A DNA stretch of 64,000 nucleotides from Rotaria macrura. Its lineage: Eukaryota > Rotifera > Eurotatoria > Philodinida > Philodinidae. Both the position numbers and the translations under genes were made by a program. The notes under the pieces are model-generated. The model was not told the origin of the DNA. It saw only the letters and a program-made list of their open reading frames with translations, and did not search any database. Shown here in pieces: positions 49,283 through 61,550 of this stretch (position 1 is the stretch's first letter; each line of letters begins with the position of its first letter). Where the stretch lies: NCBI GenBank assembly GCA_900239685.1, contig OENT01000199.1:62001-126000 (forward strand), given 5' to 3'.

Positions 49283-50638
49283 CTATGATGAAGAAACTGG
49301 CTTTCGATTCGTTGGCCTTGAAATATGTAATGAGTTTTGTCTTGGTATACGAGGTTGAAACAGTACTTGAAATGTTTTCGTACGAATCATTGAACTTGTC
49401 ATTAATAGAATAGGAAAATGTGAACAATGATGAATGATTTCTAATAGATCTAATATAAGTGCTAAATTATTCGTTGAAATATGTTGACCATGGATACTTG
49501 TCCACACACCTAAGAATCCAACAGGTGATGTTAGAATAACAAATGATATACTTGAAAGAAGCATATAAAGTATAACACTTCGTTCTCTCCAATCATAATT
49601 CTTCGATGTACCTAGACGAATTCGACGTTGATAAGCACGACGTTGTAAACCAAATATTAATGTTATATTTGTTGATACAATCAATATTGGCAAGACTAAA
49701 TTATTTAAACCAATATTTTCAATAAATAATAGATTCGTCAATGAAAATTTATAACCATATATATTATAATCTGCATTATCACATGAAAATAATATGACTT
49801 GATTAAATAATTTAAAAAAACAGTATGATACATTATATGGATAAAAAAGAAATGGATGATCATAAATAATAACCAATAAAACAATAATTAGTATTATGAT
49901 GCATGCACGCCGTCTTGTTATGAAACAACGTCGATCTATTGTCCAAACTTTTAAGTTACGTTCGATGCCTAACACAATTAAAATACACATGATCTGATTG
50001 TACGAATAAACTCTTGAAAATTATCCTCACGATATTCGTCTCATGTCTTCATGTACTAGACAGGTGCGTTTTCTAAAGTTTACGCTTTTAGATACATCCA
50101 AATAGTTCAAGAGTATTCATAAATTGATATTCATGTTTATCATTCGACACGAAATATCTTTAAGTGAAACTTTTAATATTCGATGTATTTCGATTCTCTA
50201 TAATTGTTTATCATACATATCATGTTTAGAGATATTCTCTCTCTCTCTCTCTCTCTGTGTCATATTTTTCGACAGTCTCAATGCATACTACGCGATTCAA
50301 AGGAAAACGTTCTTCTTACCAAGTGCACAAAGACATGCGTACGATGTATTTTCACTCGTCATTGTTAAAAACCATGTTATTGAACAAACAAAATACGGTT
50401 GTTGAATGTAGAAAAATATAATATGTACAAAATATTCTGCAATTAATTTAACAATATCAGCGATTGATAAAGCTATTATAAATACAGCATATGGAGTATT
50501 AAAGAGTGATTTTGAACGACAAAAAATCAGACATAAACAAAGATTAAGTATAGTACCAATTATTGCTAACAAGCCACCAAAAATGAAAAATGACGTGATT
50601 ACATTGACATTAGCCCTGTCATGACATGATGAATTCAT
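49283..50638 (-). CDS. Rhodopsin-like (class A) G protein-coupled receptor
   Basis: Exons 50638-50320 and 49968-49283 join in phase over a 351-bp intron to 334 residues. Seven hydrophobic segments follow a short N terminus with an NSS glycosylation site. TM1 carries GTILNLCLCLIF (Asn1.50), and TM2 has ALSIADIVKL (the conserved Asp2.50 type). A Cys at the top of TM3 (YFVCSITWF) and one in loop 2 (FSCDNADY) can form the usual disulfide. The intron falls right at the end of TM3 (CALG|IERNLKV), where ERN replaces the canonical DRY. TM6 lacks CWxP and has ILTSPVGFLGVW; TM7 lacks NPxxY and has HFPILLMTSSMIR. The layout is that of invertebrate neuropeptide-type orphan receptors. Ligand and subfamily cannot be named. 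Confidence 0.85.
50234..50256. repeat. (CT)n microsatellite in the GPCR intron
   Basis: About eleven CT units on the + strand lie inside the 351-bp intron of the GPCR gene. Confidence 0.85.
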
Positions 50639-50644
50639 AATATA

Positions 50645-53600
50645 AATGAAAAAGTTCTTCTATGATAAAAGAAAACAGAATTTCATCTATGTAATACATA
50701 CATGGAAAGAGAATGAGATAATGTCAAAGGTTTTTTCTTTCTTGCTGCCACCACACAAGCAGTATAATCAGAGATCATAGATAAAAATTAAGATTTTGTC
50801 TCGTAAAGTCAATTAGCTCATTAATATCAATACTTACATTGACAAAATGTTAATCTTAGAATAGTTATTAAAAAATAAAATATTTGGTTTTAAACCGAGA
50901 AAAACATTTCTACACGTTTTTTAGATTAGTATTCATGGAGAAATTACTTGCCAATCGAATTTATGATTATTAGACAAGAAAAAGAAATGATAAGCATATG
51001 TTAGAATATTTCTATTGTTTTGATGAATTATGATTGAATGCCATACTTTGAAATGCGCATATTTTTATAATATATTTTCGAGAACATGAAATTAGTTTTT
51101 TTTGAGAATCAGAAAAAAAAAATGTAAAAATCTTAATTATGATATGTATATGTGAGTGAAACGTTTTTTTTCTAGTTGAATAATTTCAAAATATTCGTTA
51201 AAGGATGAGGCCAAGTAATACTACTAAATGACAACGGTTCTTTATTACTGATAACTATGATCTAGAATTATTTCAAATGACTATGATATGATGAAACCAT
51301 GTAAAATAATATCAAAACTTTTTAGCCATGAACTTTAGATAGTAGTTGACATGTTCACTGTGAAAGTAATTGAAGGGTCAATTTTTTTTTAATCATTTGA
51401 AATATCTCTGGGACAAGACTTGCAACAATATGGTTTTATTTGAAGTAGTATATTCTCTTTTGATCTCGTAGAATCAATATTTACAACGTAGAATTCAACA
51501 AAAATCAGCATATTTACCTAACCTGTAAGTGTCATAGATTTGATACAGAATAAAAATTTCTCTCTGACTACTGAACAATTGTAATTGGAAATTGTTCAAT
51601 CATTCTTTGATAAATGTAGATATATCGAAAATAATGTCGTCAAGTGAGAAAAAGTTTGAAGCAATAGTAGGTTAGTGATAAGCATATTGTCTATATATCT
51701 AGGAAACATCAGCTACGATTGTTATGGAAAAGCAATTCTTACATTTGAGAGATTAACTCTGGTACAAAAAAAAACGTAAGAAATAGATATTAGTCAGTGT
51801 CTTCTGTCATTTTGATCGTCTCATCCGATGGGACTCGAACGGAGAGATTCAATTATGTTTACATTAAGTTTCCATTGAGAATACACTATTAATCGACAAT
51901 GGAAAATATTAATTGGATTCAGACATAAAATTGAATCGGTAAGAGAATGACGATAGATATTTCATTGTTGTCTTTCATGTCATACAGACAAAAAACTTTA
52001 GATTGTATCGGTGTTGCCTTATAAAAAAGTCATATATTGATTTCTATTGAGAATTAAGAGAAAGATGATTCGATGATGTCGCAATCATGACAAAAAACAA
52101 TGAATAAGCTATAGTCTGATGTTTTATGTGTTCATATGTCCAAATGAATATTTTTCAAATTTATTGAATCGAGATACTTACTTATGTTATCGGTTAATCA
52201 AGATGCTGTCTATATTGTTCTGTAGTGTAAGATTTTCATCTGTGGAAGTCAGTATTGTTTAATGAAATAAGACATAACTCGCCAATTTTTTCAATATATT
52301 CATTGACTTTGCTATTAATCTAGGAAGAATCTTGTCTTTTACTCTATTCAATTTTTATGTGTAAATGATTGATCTATTGTCAAGTCTACTATGTTGATGA
52401 TGTCGTCTTGTATAAGGCCAACAATCAACTATGCGTCGAATCTCTAATGAGTTTTAAAAGAAAAAAGCATGTTTCTCATGCATTTCGTACAGTATCAGAA
52501 AACTGTTCATGTTTTTATATTTTCGAATTGACTTCGAAGAATAAATTTTAAAATTTTGTTTTCGTTAGAAATACGATCGGTCTTGATCTGAACATACATA
52601 TATCTCGTTTAGATAAATACAATTGAAATTATGTCATACTATTGCAAAATATTTTCTGTTGTATAGATTTCTTGATTTATTTTTAATGATCGAACAACTT
52701 TCCCATCTTCCTATGTGTATTGAACTAATTCGATTCAATTAACCAACGATTGCGAGCGATGAATTCTACAACAATGAATCCGTATATGTTTAAATAGTCA
52801 ACCATTGACTAAAATATTGATGCTGCATATGTTCAATTACATATTGTAGGATGTTCAAATTTTATGAAAGAACATTGTAGTCTGAATCTTCGGAAGTCAA
52901 TCGATTTACACGTTTCTAGTCGTCAAATACCAATGAAATATTGACTTGTATGAATAACTCTCGTGAACACAAGACTTTATTTTCTTTCCTGTTAAAACAA
53001 TGAAATGCCGCGAAGGGTATTTTTAATCTTATTATTTGTTGATAAGAATGTTGACTTATCCATCAAGGAAGAAAAACAATCAAGGACCGAATCAATCTAG
53101 GAACATTGTTTATGAATACGGCTATGGTAATGGACTAAATCAGACAACTGTCGTTTTCTTATGCTAATAAATCTTGATCACCAATATATATATATATATA
53201 TATTTATTTATTTTTCTTACGATAGTTACGTTTTGAATATGAAACTGAGTAACTGTTCATGGACAAGATTTGATGTGTGATTCTGGAAAGATATTCATCA
53301 AAAGACGATTGATAAGAAATAACTTAATTGAGAGAAGATTTCACAGAAATTTAATATTGAGAACATAAAGATGTTTGTCGATGACGAAATATTTATAGAT
53401 ATCCGTTTATAAAATTAAATCTTAATTCAATTAGCTTAAATTTGATGTTCAATGTTCTTTATCACTGTTCGGTTCTTCGAAATTAAACCTCGATGGCAAA
53501 CGATTTATTCTACAATATAATCAAAGTACTCTTCATAACTGCTCGGCTCGAAACTTGTGTTCAAGTGTAGACTGAATAGGTTAGGTGGAATTCGAGTATA

Positions 53601-54715
53601 CTCTTACAGTTACACTCGATCGACAATCAATTAGATCTTGATACACTATTTCGATAGAGTCAAACACTTTACAATCGCTTTTAATATGTCAGTTTGATTT
53701 CAATTGATCGAGAATTTAGTTCTATGCAAAACTGTTGAATTTTTCTTCTCATGAACGTATTCCATAAGATATCAAACGATTTCTGTCAATCTACACGTAA
53801 GAAAATCGATGTCAATAGAGCAACTACTAAAGAAAAACGATATGAAAAATTTATTACTCTATGGGACAATGACCTTGCCAAGATCCTCAGCTACCTTATT
53901 AGGGACAAAAAAACTTAACTTAAATATAGGAATGTATTTTTTTGAAAAATAAAGATTGTGTAAGCTAAGCTTATACTAGGAACGTGACCTTCTCATAGAT
54001 TCTTGTACGATCAAATGCAAAATTCGATGTAGACTATTTTGAGCTTTACTTCGACACTAAATATGTCCTTGAAAGTGAAAGTAAGCAGTTTCGTAGAAAA
54101 TTGAATTCTCTATTGAATCGTGTTCGGAGTGACACTTAACAATCATTGTTAAATGTTTGAAAGGCTCAAACTAGAAAATAGTCATTTATTATCGAACACG
54201 CGGCATACTAAAAATAGGTTCTTTTCAATAATACATCAACTACAAATGTTGATAATCGTATATGAACAGGGAACGAAGAAAAAAAAATTGGCGTATAAAA
54301 ACAATTTAATATCCACTGATTAATGATTAAGATCTTGGCGTAACAATTTCGTACGTAGAATTAGTTAAATTTATCGTATTTAATTAGCAGGTAGACACCA
54401 AACGATCACTGGAGCACTAGTCTTGTTTATGAAGATGATGCATCATCTCTTTTGTTTTTGTTTTTTTCGTATTCATAGAACATCTACCGAGTACCGATGA
54501 ACACATAAAAATGCAGATCCACAATGGACAACCGTTTCATACGATAATCAAACCAGTCCCTATTACTTTTAATCTGCTATCGAACAATGAATTTGATAAA
54601 TCTAACAAAATATATACAGTTAAATTCTTGGTCTATGTTTAAGAGAGTTGTGAACATGTACATTCTAACAGTGATCAAAATATAGATAGTGAAAAAAATT
54701 CATATTGTGTCATTC
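50645..54715. other. Intergenic region
   Basis: AT-rich sequence with a (TA)n run at about 53184-53202 and no supportable gene. The 60-codon frame at 52369-52551 is not convincing. Confidence 0.5.
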
Positions 54716-54721
54716 TTTTAC

Positions 54722-54903
54722 ACTTTGCAGCGGTAAATGATAAATCATCTAAGTATTCTATAGTATTTATAGTACCATCATAATATCGTTCATCAAGATT
54801 ATCTATACGACGTTGAATAGCAATTGTTTTCGCTTATTTCGGACAAACCGCTAAACCTGCAGTAAATTGAACACATGTATGATGACACCAGGTATTATTC
54901 ATC
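54722..54903 (-). pseudogene. Coding-like remnant with an internal stop
   Basis: Read on the minus strand from near 54903 this translates as MNNTWCHHTCVQFTAGLAVC, then PK-stop, then AKTIAIQRRIDNLDERYYDG, then TINTIEYLDDLSFTAAK. The codon use and varied composition look like protein on both sides of the single TAA. An acceptor-like cgtaatag precedes it and a GTAAAAG donor-like site follows AAGT at its end, as if it were an internal exon. The Cys/His-rich start suggests an extracellular domain. I see no neighbouring exons, so a decayed gene copy is the simplest reading. Confidence 0.35.
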
Positions 54904-55752
54904 ACTATTACGACAGGTTAAAATTCCATACTAGTAGAATTCTAAGAAAATTCATCCATGTACCGGAGACATTACTTTTGAAAATATTTATTCAACACAC
55001 CAAAATATGTACAAGAAAAGTTCGATAGTCTATCACTGAGTTTATTATAATGATTATTATCAAATTGAATGTATTCTGTTTTATTTTTGTTTCATCGTTT
55101 TGTAAATGAAAATTTTTTTATTGAAAGAAAAATAATAGTTCGAAATGAAAAAGAAAAATGATTACAATTATGTTCGTAAAATGATCGCTTTTTGTGTATT
55201 AAAACTTCTTTCTTTTATTGTGATTAGTATTAGTGCAAAATGATAATAAACAATGACTATGAAAATTATTCAACGAAATTTATTTTCCATATTTTCTTTT
55301 TTGAATTTTTATCTTAAATTTAAATAGGAAAAACAAAGAATAGAAAGTGTTGGGTAGATGTTCTCCGAAATATTGAAGTTTTACTTTCTCAAATAAAATG
55401 ATAGCTTTTTCAATTATCTAATTAGAACTGTCAATGTATGTTTTTTGTTTCTTTTATAAAACTCACTTCATACATTTATTCTATTTCGAAGTTTCACGTT
55501 GATTATTTTTTTTTTCGATATTTAATCACTGTATCGTTTGTAATATTTGGAAGGAAATCGGTTTTTGCGCGATGTAAATTACTGTATCCAATAATGAACG
55601 TTTACATGCATGTTTCTATATAGTTTTGTTTTCACAACGACTAAATAACAAAGTAAAAATAAGTTTTGTTGAATAAGTATTCAATAGTCACTGTAGATTT
55701 TCTATCGCTATGTATGTATATCAATTTACAATAAAGCAAATAATATGTTAAA

Positions 55753-58447
55753 TTATGACCATGCTTCCCATTCATCATCGAATTCGTTTTTAGTTTTATT
55801 GGCTGATGATGAAGTTACTAGTGTTGTTGCTGTTGGCGATGAATTTTCTGAAGTAATTGTTTCTTCTGAATGAGCTAATGGTTCTTCAGCAGGTTTCGCT
55901 GGTACAGATGATGAAGAAGGATCTACTTCATCAAATTCACGTTCCCAACTGTCACCTGAGACTGTAGTTACAAAACGATGACTATTTTCTGTCTTTCCTT
56001 TCATTCCTCAATACTCACCTGTATCACTTTCTTTTCGTTGAGTTTGTTTTTCTTCGACATTTGTTGTTAGTGGTACTATGGATGGTTCTTCGATAGGCGG
56101 AATTTCTAAATTTGTTTCTTGTGGTTTCTGTTCGACAGGCAAAGTTTCTTGTTTGGTAGATTCTTGAATGATATCCGATGATTTTTGTGGCCATTCATCA
56201 TCTATTGATAAGAATATCTATGAAATATATATATCTTTGTTTCTTTGAAATAATTATTACCGGGTTCATCCCAATCATCTTCAGTGTTCTTTCCATCGTT
56301 ATCATTGTTTTCTGAACAAATTTCATGTGCACGCCGTAATAATTGCGTTCGACGTGCTTCTTCTTCTTCAACAAGATGCAATCGATAATAATATCGAGAC
56401 CAAAAGTTACCATGTGTTGTTTGTGCTGGTACCAGACGTGCGTAAAATGAACGAACGTGTGGAGCATCAATTAATAATTGTGCTATATCTCCTTTACGTG
56501 TGTCAACATTAAAACTTGTTGTTTCACGCCATGTATCATAGGCTTCGTGTGGAATTGGTTCTGTCAAATATGTTGATTCATCGTCCTGTATTCGAGCTAC
56601 TTCGCTCTAAATTCAAAAATTAGACGTTTCATTAAAGAAATTTCATGAAATAAATTGTATGAATGAGTGTGTTAGAATAATTATTAGAAGACTTAGGGCA
56701 GCCATGGCTAATGGGTGTAACACATCCTCTTTCAAGAATAGTACTACACATCTATCGAAGTAGGTCAGTTTCAATCGAATGACTCAATAGTAACATAAAA
56801 AAGTTCAAAAGTCAACCAAATAAGCAGTGTGACATGAGATATGCGGAGGTGAAGATATGATATCAACGACGGTTGAAGGTTATTTTAAAACTAAAACGGA
56901 ATACTGAATTCGAGGTTATTTTCTATCCCTAAGAATTTTTCAATTGAAAATTCAGTGAGTTCAAATGAAGCAGAGGAAGTAACATACACAAAACTACATA
57001 AATCTGAAGTAATTTCTATCCAGAAGTAAAGTGCTTTGATCGATGCCTTAGGTTTGTAGCAAGAAATAAGAAGAAAAAATGATTTTCTTTGAAGAATACT
57101 GAAAAGATTTTTTTTTATTAATAGTAGATTAGTAAAGTTTTTCTATCTATGATGTGTCAGACTTTGAAAGAGAGAAATGGAATCATATGCACCAGTTCGT
57201 TTTTGCTTAGATTTAATATAACATAGCTTGCAGCAATAATGTTAAAAGAATGTTGAAAAACACTTTAATGTATTCAATGACAAAAAAGGAACTGCTCTGT
57301 TTTGAAATAGACTATCATTTTATCATAGTTACGCATAGAAAGGGAGGAAAGAGTATGCCATCATTATTCTACTTCATTTTTGTATGAGGACATTTAATAT
57401 ATTCTTGTTTTTACTAATGTTAAAGGCATGATGACATCAAGAAAATCTTCTAAAAATATATTTATGTTTGCGCACCGTTTATTAGTAACTTTATAGAAAT
57501 AGGAAAAGAAAAAGAATTATATCCATAAATTTTGTCTCCCCGAATCGGTTTTAATCTTCAGTTTTTATTTCAATAATTAATGATTTTCAATTAATTTTTA
57601 ATTGTCTATAATCTCTAGTAATCTATTTTTTTAATTAATTTTATTTCATGACATAACTCTATAATAGAAGCAACTTCAGACGTCCTTACATAAGAACAAG
57701 TGACATAGAGTACACCGAATCGAACTTTCAATTTAAATCACGTTTCAATTAACTCCTAAGATATTTTTCTGATCTTCAGGAAGACAATGTCTCCTATGAC
57801 ATTCCGTTTCATCCTTCTTCCTAGTCACGATCGATTAGACGAATCACTTTTAGATTTCTAATCGTCGGTTCCACACTGAGATCGGAATAGTACGTAAGTT
57901 TTAGTGCCTCGCATGACCGATTTTTTTGTAATTAACCAATTCAAAAAATTCAATTTATAAATCTATCAGTCGATCTATTTTTGTCATTTTTTAATAATGA
58001 TCGATAAACTCGAACCATTCCGATTTAGACATGATTTTGTTTTCGTTTCATCTATAGAAAAATAGAATTCATTTACATGAATACGATCCAATGATGGTTT
58101 TGCTTGCATAAATTTTTCGTTATCATTATCGGTTTTCACAGCATCACTTATTTTTGATACGAATCGACTGATTCCAAGATCTCCAACCTAAATCAATTAG
58201 TTTCATAATATGCATAATGAGTTCAAGTCATGAAATCTTACTTCTTGATTTGTTATTTTTGTTATATAAGTTTCGGTATCACTTTTAACTGTTGTCGTAA
58301 ATTCTGCTAAGTCTCTACGTACAAAATCTAATGCATTAACAGACTAAAAGCAAAAAGAATGAACAATAAGTTTCTCTGACATCGCATAGAATATTCTATT
58401 ACTTTATCACGAACGGATTGAATAGTTGATGTGAACCAACTAGACAT
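55753..58447 (-). CDS. BSDC1: BSD domain-containing protein 1
   Basis: Six exons join in phase to 329 residues: 58447-58403, 58343-58242, 58187-58077, 56606-56261, 56201-56019, 55955-55753. The N terminus (SSWFTSTIQSVRDK, then SVNALDFVRRDLAEFTTTVK) matches the amphipathic start of BSDC1 proteins. Residues about 105-165 are the BSD domain, with DTWRETTSF, LLIDAPHVRSFYARLVPAQ and FWSRYYYRLHLVEEEEARR. The acidic C terminus keeps two BSDC1 hallmarks: SWEREFDEVD and a terminal EWEAW. The protein is shorter than the human one (about 430 residues), with the loss in the disordered middle. The function of BSDC1 is poorly known. A 1,470-bp intron (56607-58076) separates exons 3 and 4 and holds no gene I can support. 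An acceptor (ttttctag) ends 12 bases before the ATG. Confidence 0.92.
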
Positions 58448-58653
58448 ATTTTTAAATATCTAGAAAACGAACAATAGAAGAATCAAATCAAAAAGTAATG
58501 CTTCGTTTTCTTTTGTAAAATCGAAAGCAATAGGAAAAATAAGTTCTACCTACTGCACTGTGTCAATAAATAAAAATAGTATCTCATTTCGTATAGACAT
58601 TTGTTGAGTAAAAAGGTAGGTTATAAATCAAACCGTAATAATATCTAAATCAA

Positions 58654-60134
58654 TTAATCATCACAACGAGCGCCTTTACTAATACAAGCAACTATGTTCG
58701 ATATGTTTCGTGCTGTAACAACTATAAATATAGAAAAATCAAATACTATTATTAATAGATTTACTATTAATTGCCATTTAAATCGACCGAGATGACTTGA
58801 CCATAATGTTATCGTACCATATATTGAAGGAAATATTATCAAAAGAGTTGTTGATACTGAAGCACAGTCTTCATTGAAAAAAAGAAGGGAGACAAGTTGA
58901 AAAACTAGTAGTAGTTCTTTTTTTCTTTAGACTATTTTACGTAATGAAATAACTAGACCAATATTTGGAATCAATGCTGGAATAGTAACTAGAATAAAAA
59001 GAAATATATCTTCAAGTAAAAAGTCATTTCGAGTATATTTATCAAAACGAAGTAGAAATAAGCAAAGAATGCCATGCTTGTTTATAGTAAATCTACATAC
59101 AGTCAAAATGCGTACAACAATCCAAGAAAATAATATTAACAATATTGTCGAATTCCACTCCGTTCAATTCTCGTTCGAATTCTAATTGATTAAATGTGTA
59201 GATTTTTGAAGATCATAAGATATCGACAAAATCAAGTTTTCAAAGTTTGATTCGTGTTCAATTTTTACCACACTACAAAAATGAAAATCGAATGTTTCGA
59301 AGAACATCTATCTCAATCCAGTAAATCCGTTATTAGAATTAAGCTAGTATAATTGTGTTGTTCGCATGAGGAAACAAATATACGAACAACGGACATGTTC
59401 TAAGAATCACTTACTCATTTTAATTAATAGTTTAAATACATGTAAGTTTATTTATTGATACACTAAATAATATCAGTAGGTGATATCTGTAGTCATTCCA
59501 TCGTATGAGATCACATCATATCCGATTTCGATCATATTTCTCTATGAAAATCTTCATTCACATTATTTTACTTCTATAGAATAGGTTTAGTTTTTTTAAA
59601 TATTGAGAACGATGTTAATTCGAAATTGTCATGTTTAAACATGTACAATCCATTGTCAAAGTCATCGTGTGTATGTCTGTAATCCTATACACTGTGAATA
59701 AAAATTCCTTGAGATAAAGTTCAATGTAAACGAAATANAATAAGTTATATAAGAAAATCATGTTCAAATTTTGTTTTTGTTTCATCATCATATACGCGAC
59801 CAAAGAAGTATAGATGGTAAATCAAATTGAAGATTATATTTTAAAAATACTGCTATAGGATAGATCATTTTTGTAAATTAATACAATCTATTTCAATAAC
59901 TAAGTTAAATACAAGCGTCTATAATTATCTATACGTATGTTTGTAAAAATAATCGAATCGAATGCATTCGAACCATATCGAATTTATCCTTTTATTGTTT
60001 AAAAAATGAATTACTAAAACTATATTCCTTCGAATACATACATAGCCGATGCGAAACAAAAATGACCAATCGGATGCATTCTTTATTAGTGGTAATTCGT
60101 CAAGAGGCAAATACGGGCGTACTACACATTGCAT
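58654..60134 (-). CDS. Multi-pass membrane protein resembling the C-terminal part of AAAP/SLC36 transporters, short
   Basis: The two downstream exons, 59157-58941 and 58856-58654, join in phase. They encode four hydrophobic segments, including LFILVTIPALIPNIGLVISL followed by TTLLIIFPSIYGTITLW and a final helix (LIVNLLIIVFDFSIFIVVTA). The IPNIGLVISL-then-IIFP pattern resembles the late helices of AAAP family amino acid transporters (SLC36/SLC38/VGAT). A first exon at 60134-60042 (MQCVVRPYLPLDELPLIKNA, then SDWSFLFRIGY) fits in phase 0, giving 170 residues, against about 450 in the family. The acceptor of the second exon (cggag) is poor. Either upstream exons are missed or the gene is truncated. 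It ends about 195 bp before the BSDC1 leader on the same strand. Confidence 0.4.
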
Positions 60135-60139
60135 TATAA

Positions 60140-60777
60140 TACATAAGCCTACAATAACGATGAATCATATATTTCCTTAGGAATGAAATATTCCAACTGA
60201 TTATAAATGACTATAGGAATTAGGTGAGGATGAATGAATTATATATAGTCTGAAAAGAATATTTACACGTCATCATCGTTGTTTTTACGCAGTTATAATA
60301 AATAGCAAGTTTTTTCTTCTTTTCATTAGATCGTTTTTCAAGTAGTTAGATGCTATGAGAAGTTTTTTTCCTCCTTTCTTTTGCTAATATTCTTCATAAG
60401 ATTTCAACGAAAAAAAAAGTAAAACGTTCCTACATGAATAGATCTTAATCGATAGTGCGCAACATTAGTGAAAGAATCAAAATGTTTAAATGTCTCCATT
60501 CGGAAGATGCACGATGGATGGTAAGTATTAAAAATACTTGAGTCATGAAATCAAAACAGATATTTGTTTCTTCGACGAAACTTTCCAAAGATTTTTACGA
60601 TATTCTTTACATTAAAATATCAATCTAGATTCTGATCTAAATATATAAACAAGATATCAATTTAGGCAATAGATTAATTAAAAATAATTTTCAATAGAAA
60701 AATTCCGACGGGTATGATCATTAATGAGATTAGTTTTCTTTTTATTATAATGTTATTTGATCTTGTTACCGCGTGTT
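60140..60777. other. Intergenic region
   Basis: No supportable gene; AT-rich sequence leading into the inverted-repeat element that starts at 60778. Confidence 0.5.
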
Positions 60778-61550
60778 CTTGATTGCGGACGTTTTTTCTT
60801 AATTAGAGAAAAAATATTCACAACGTAGAAACAGAGGGGAGGGGAGAGACAATAATAGTCCCAGAATGGAAAATGTCCGTAACATAGAATCCCAAGGGGA
60901 CGATAGAAGAAAGTGTCCGCATTATGGAAACAAACAAAATTTAAATTTAAACACGATTCAATGAGATAGCTCTATTAAACAATATCAACTTTTTCAAGCT
61001 GGTCTAAAATTGTTCGCCACATGTCATTCTGATGGATGCTCCAGGTCATTTTATAAGCATGTATTGTATTTATGAGCCTTGATAAGATAAATCCAAGAGT
61101 CACCGGAATCTATTATGGTTCGAGTTAAGCAAGAAGAGACTCAACAACGAATAACAAGCCGTAGAATAGTCAAGTCAGTAAGAAATGATAACAATTTATA
61201 ATTCAAGCCAAGGAAGAATATTTAAATGGTATTTAGGGTTTCAGTGTTCGTCTAAAGAGATTAAGACCAACTTGTTATCGATATATAAAGTTATTCGATA
61301 CCACTGACAAAGATGATCTTGATTATGATCCTGCCAAAAGTTAGATGCTCAAATATTTATCATAAATGATTTTTCTTTTCATCTCATAAATCTTGTCTTG
61401 CGTCTGTATTGCGGACACTTTCTCCTCTCTCCAACCCCCCCCCCCCAGATTCTGCTTTTGGACATTATCAATTTTGCGACTACTTTTGCCTCTTCTTCTA
61501 CATTGCGGGCATTCTTTTTTAATTGGAGGAATAAAATGTCCGCAATCAAG
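60778..61550. mobile_element. Inverted-repeat element with repeated GTCCGCAAT-type motifs
   Basis: CTTGATTGCGGAC at 60778-60790 is matched by its reverse complement GTCCGCAATCAAG at 61538-61550, and the similarity continues inward over about 45 bp with small gaps. A second, nested pair (GAAAGTGTCCGCA at 60909-60921 and its complement ending about 61422) points the same way. Related words occur at 60873 (GTCCGTAAC) and 61502 (ATTGCGGGC), so at least six copies sit in 773 bp. It contains G-rich (60836-60848) and C-rich (61435-61446, 12 C) runs that the flanks lack. No transposase is present. A non-autonomous transposon with subterminal repeats is the best guess; no target-site duplication was confirmed. 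Confidence 0.6.
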
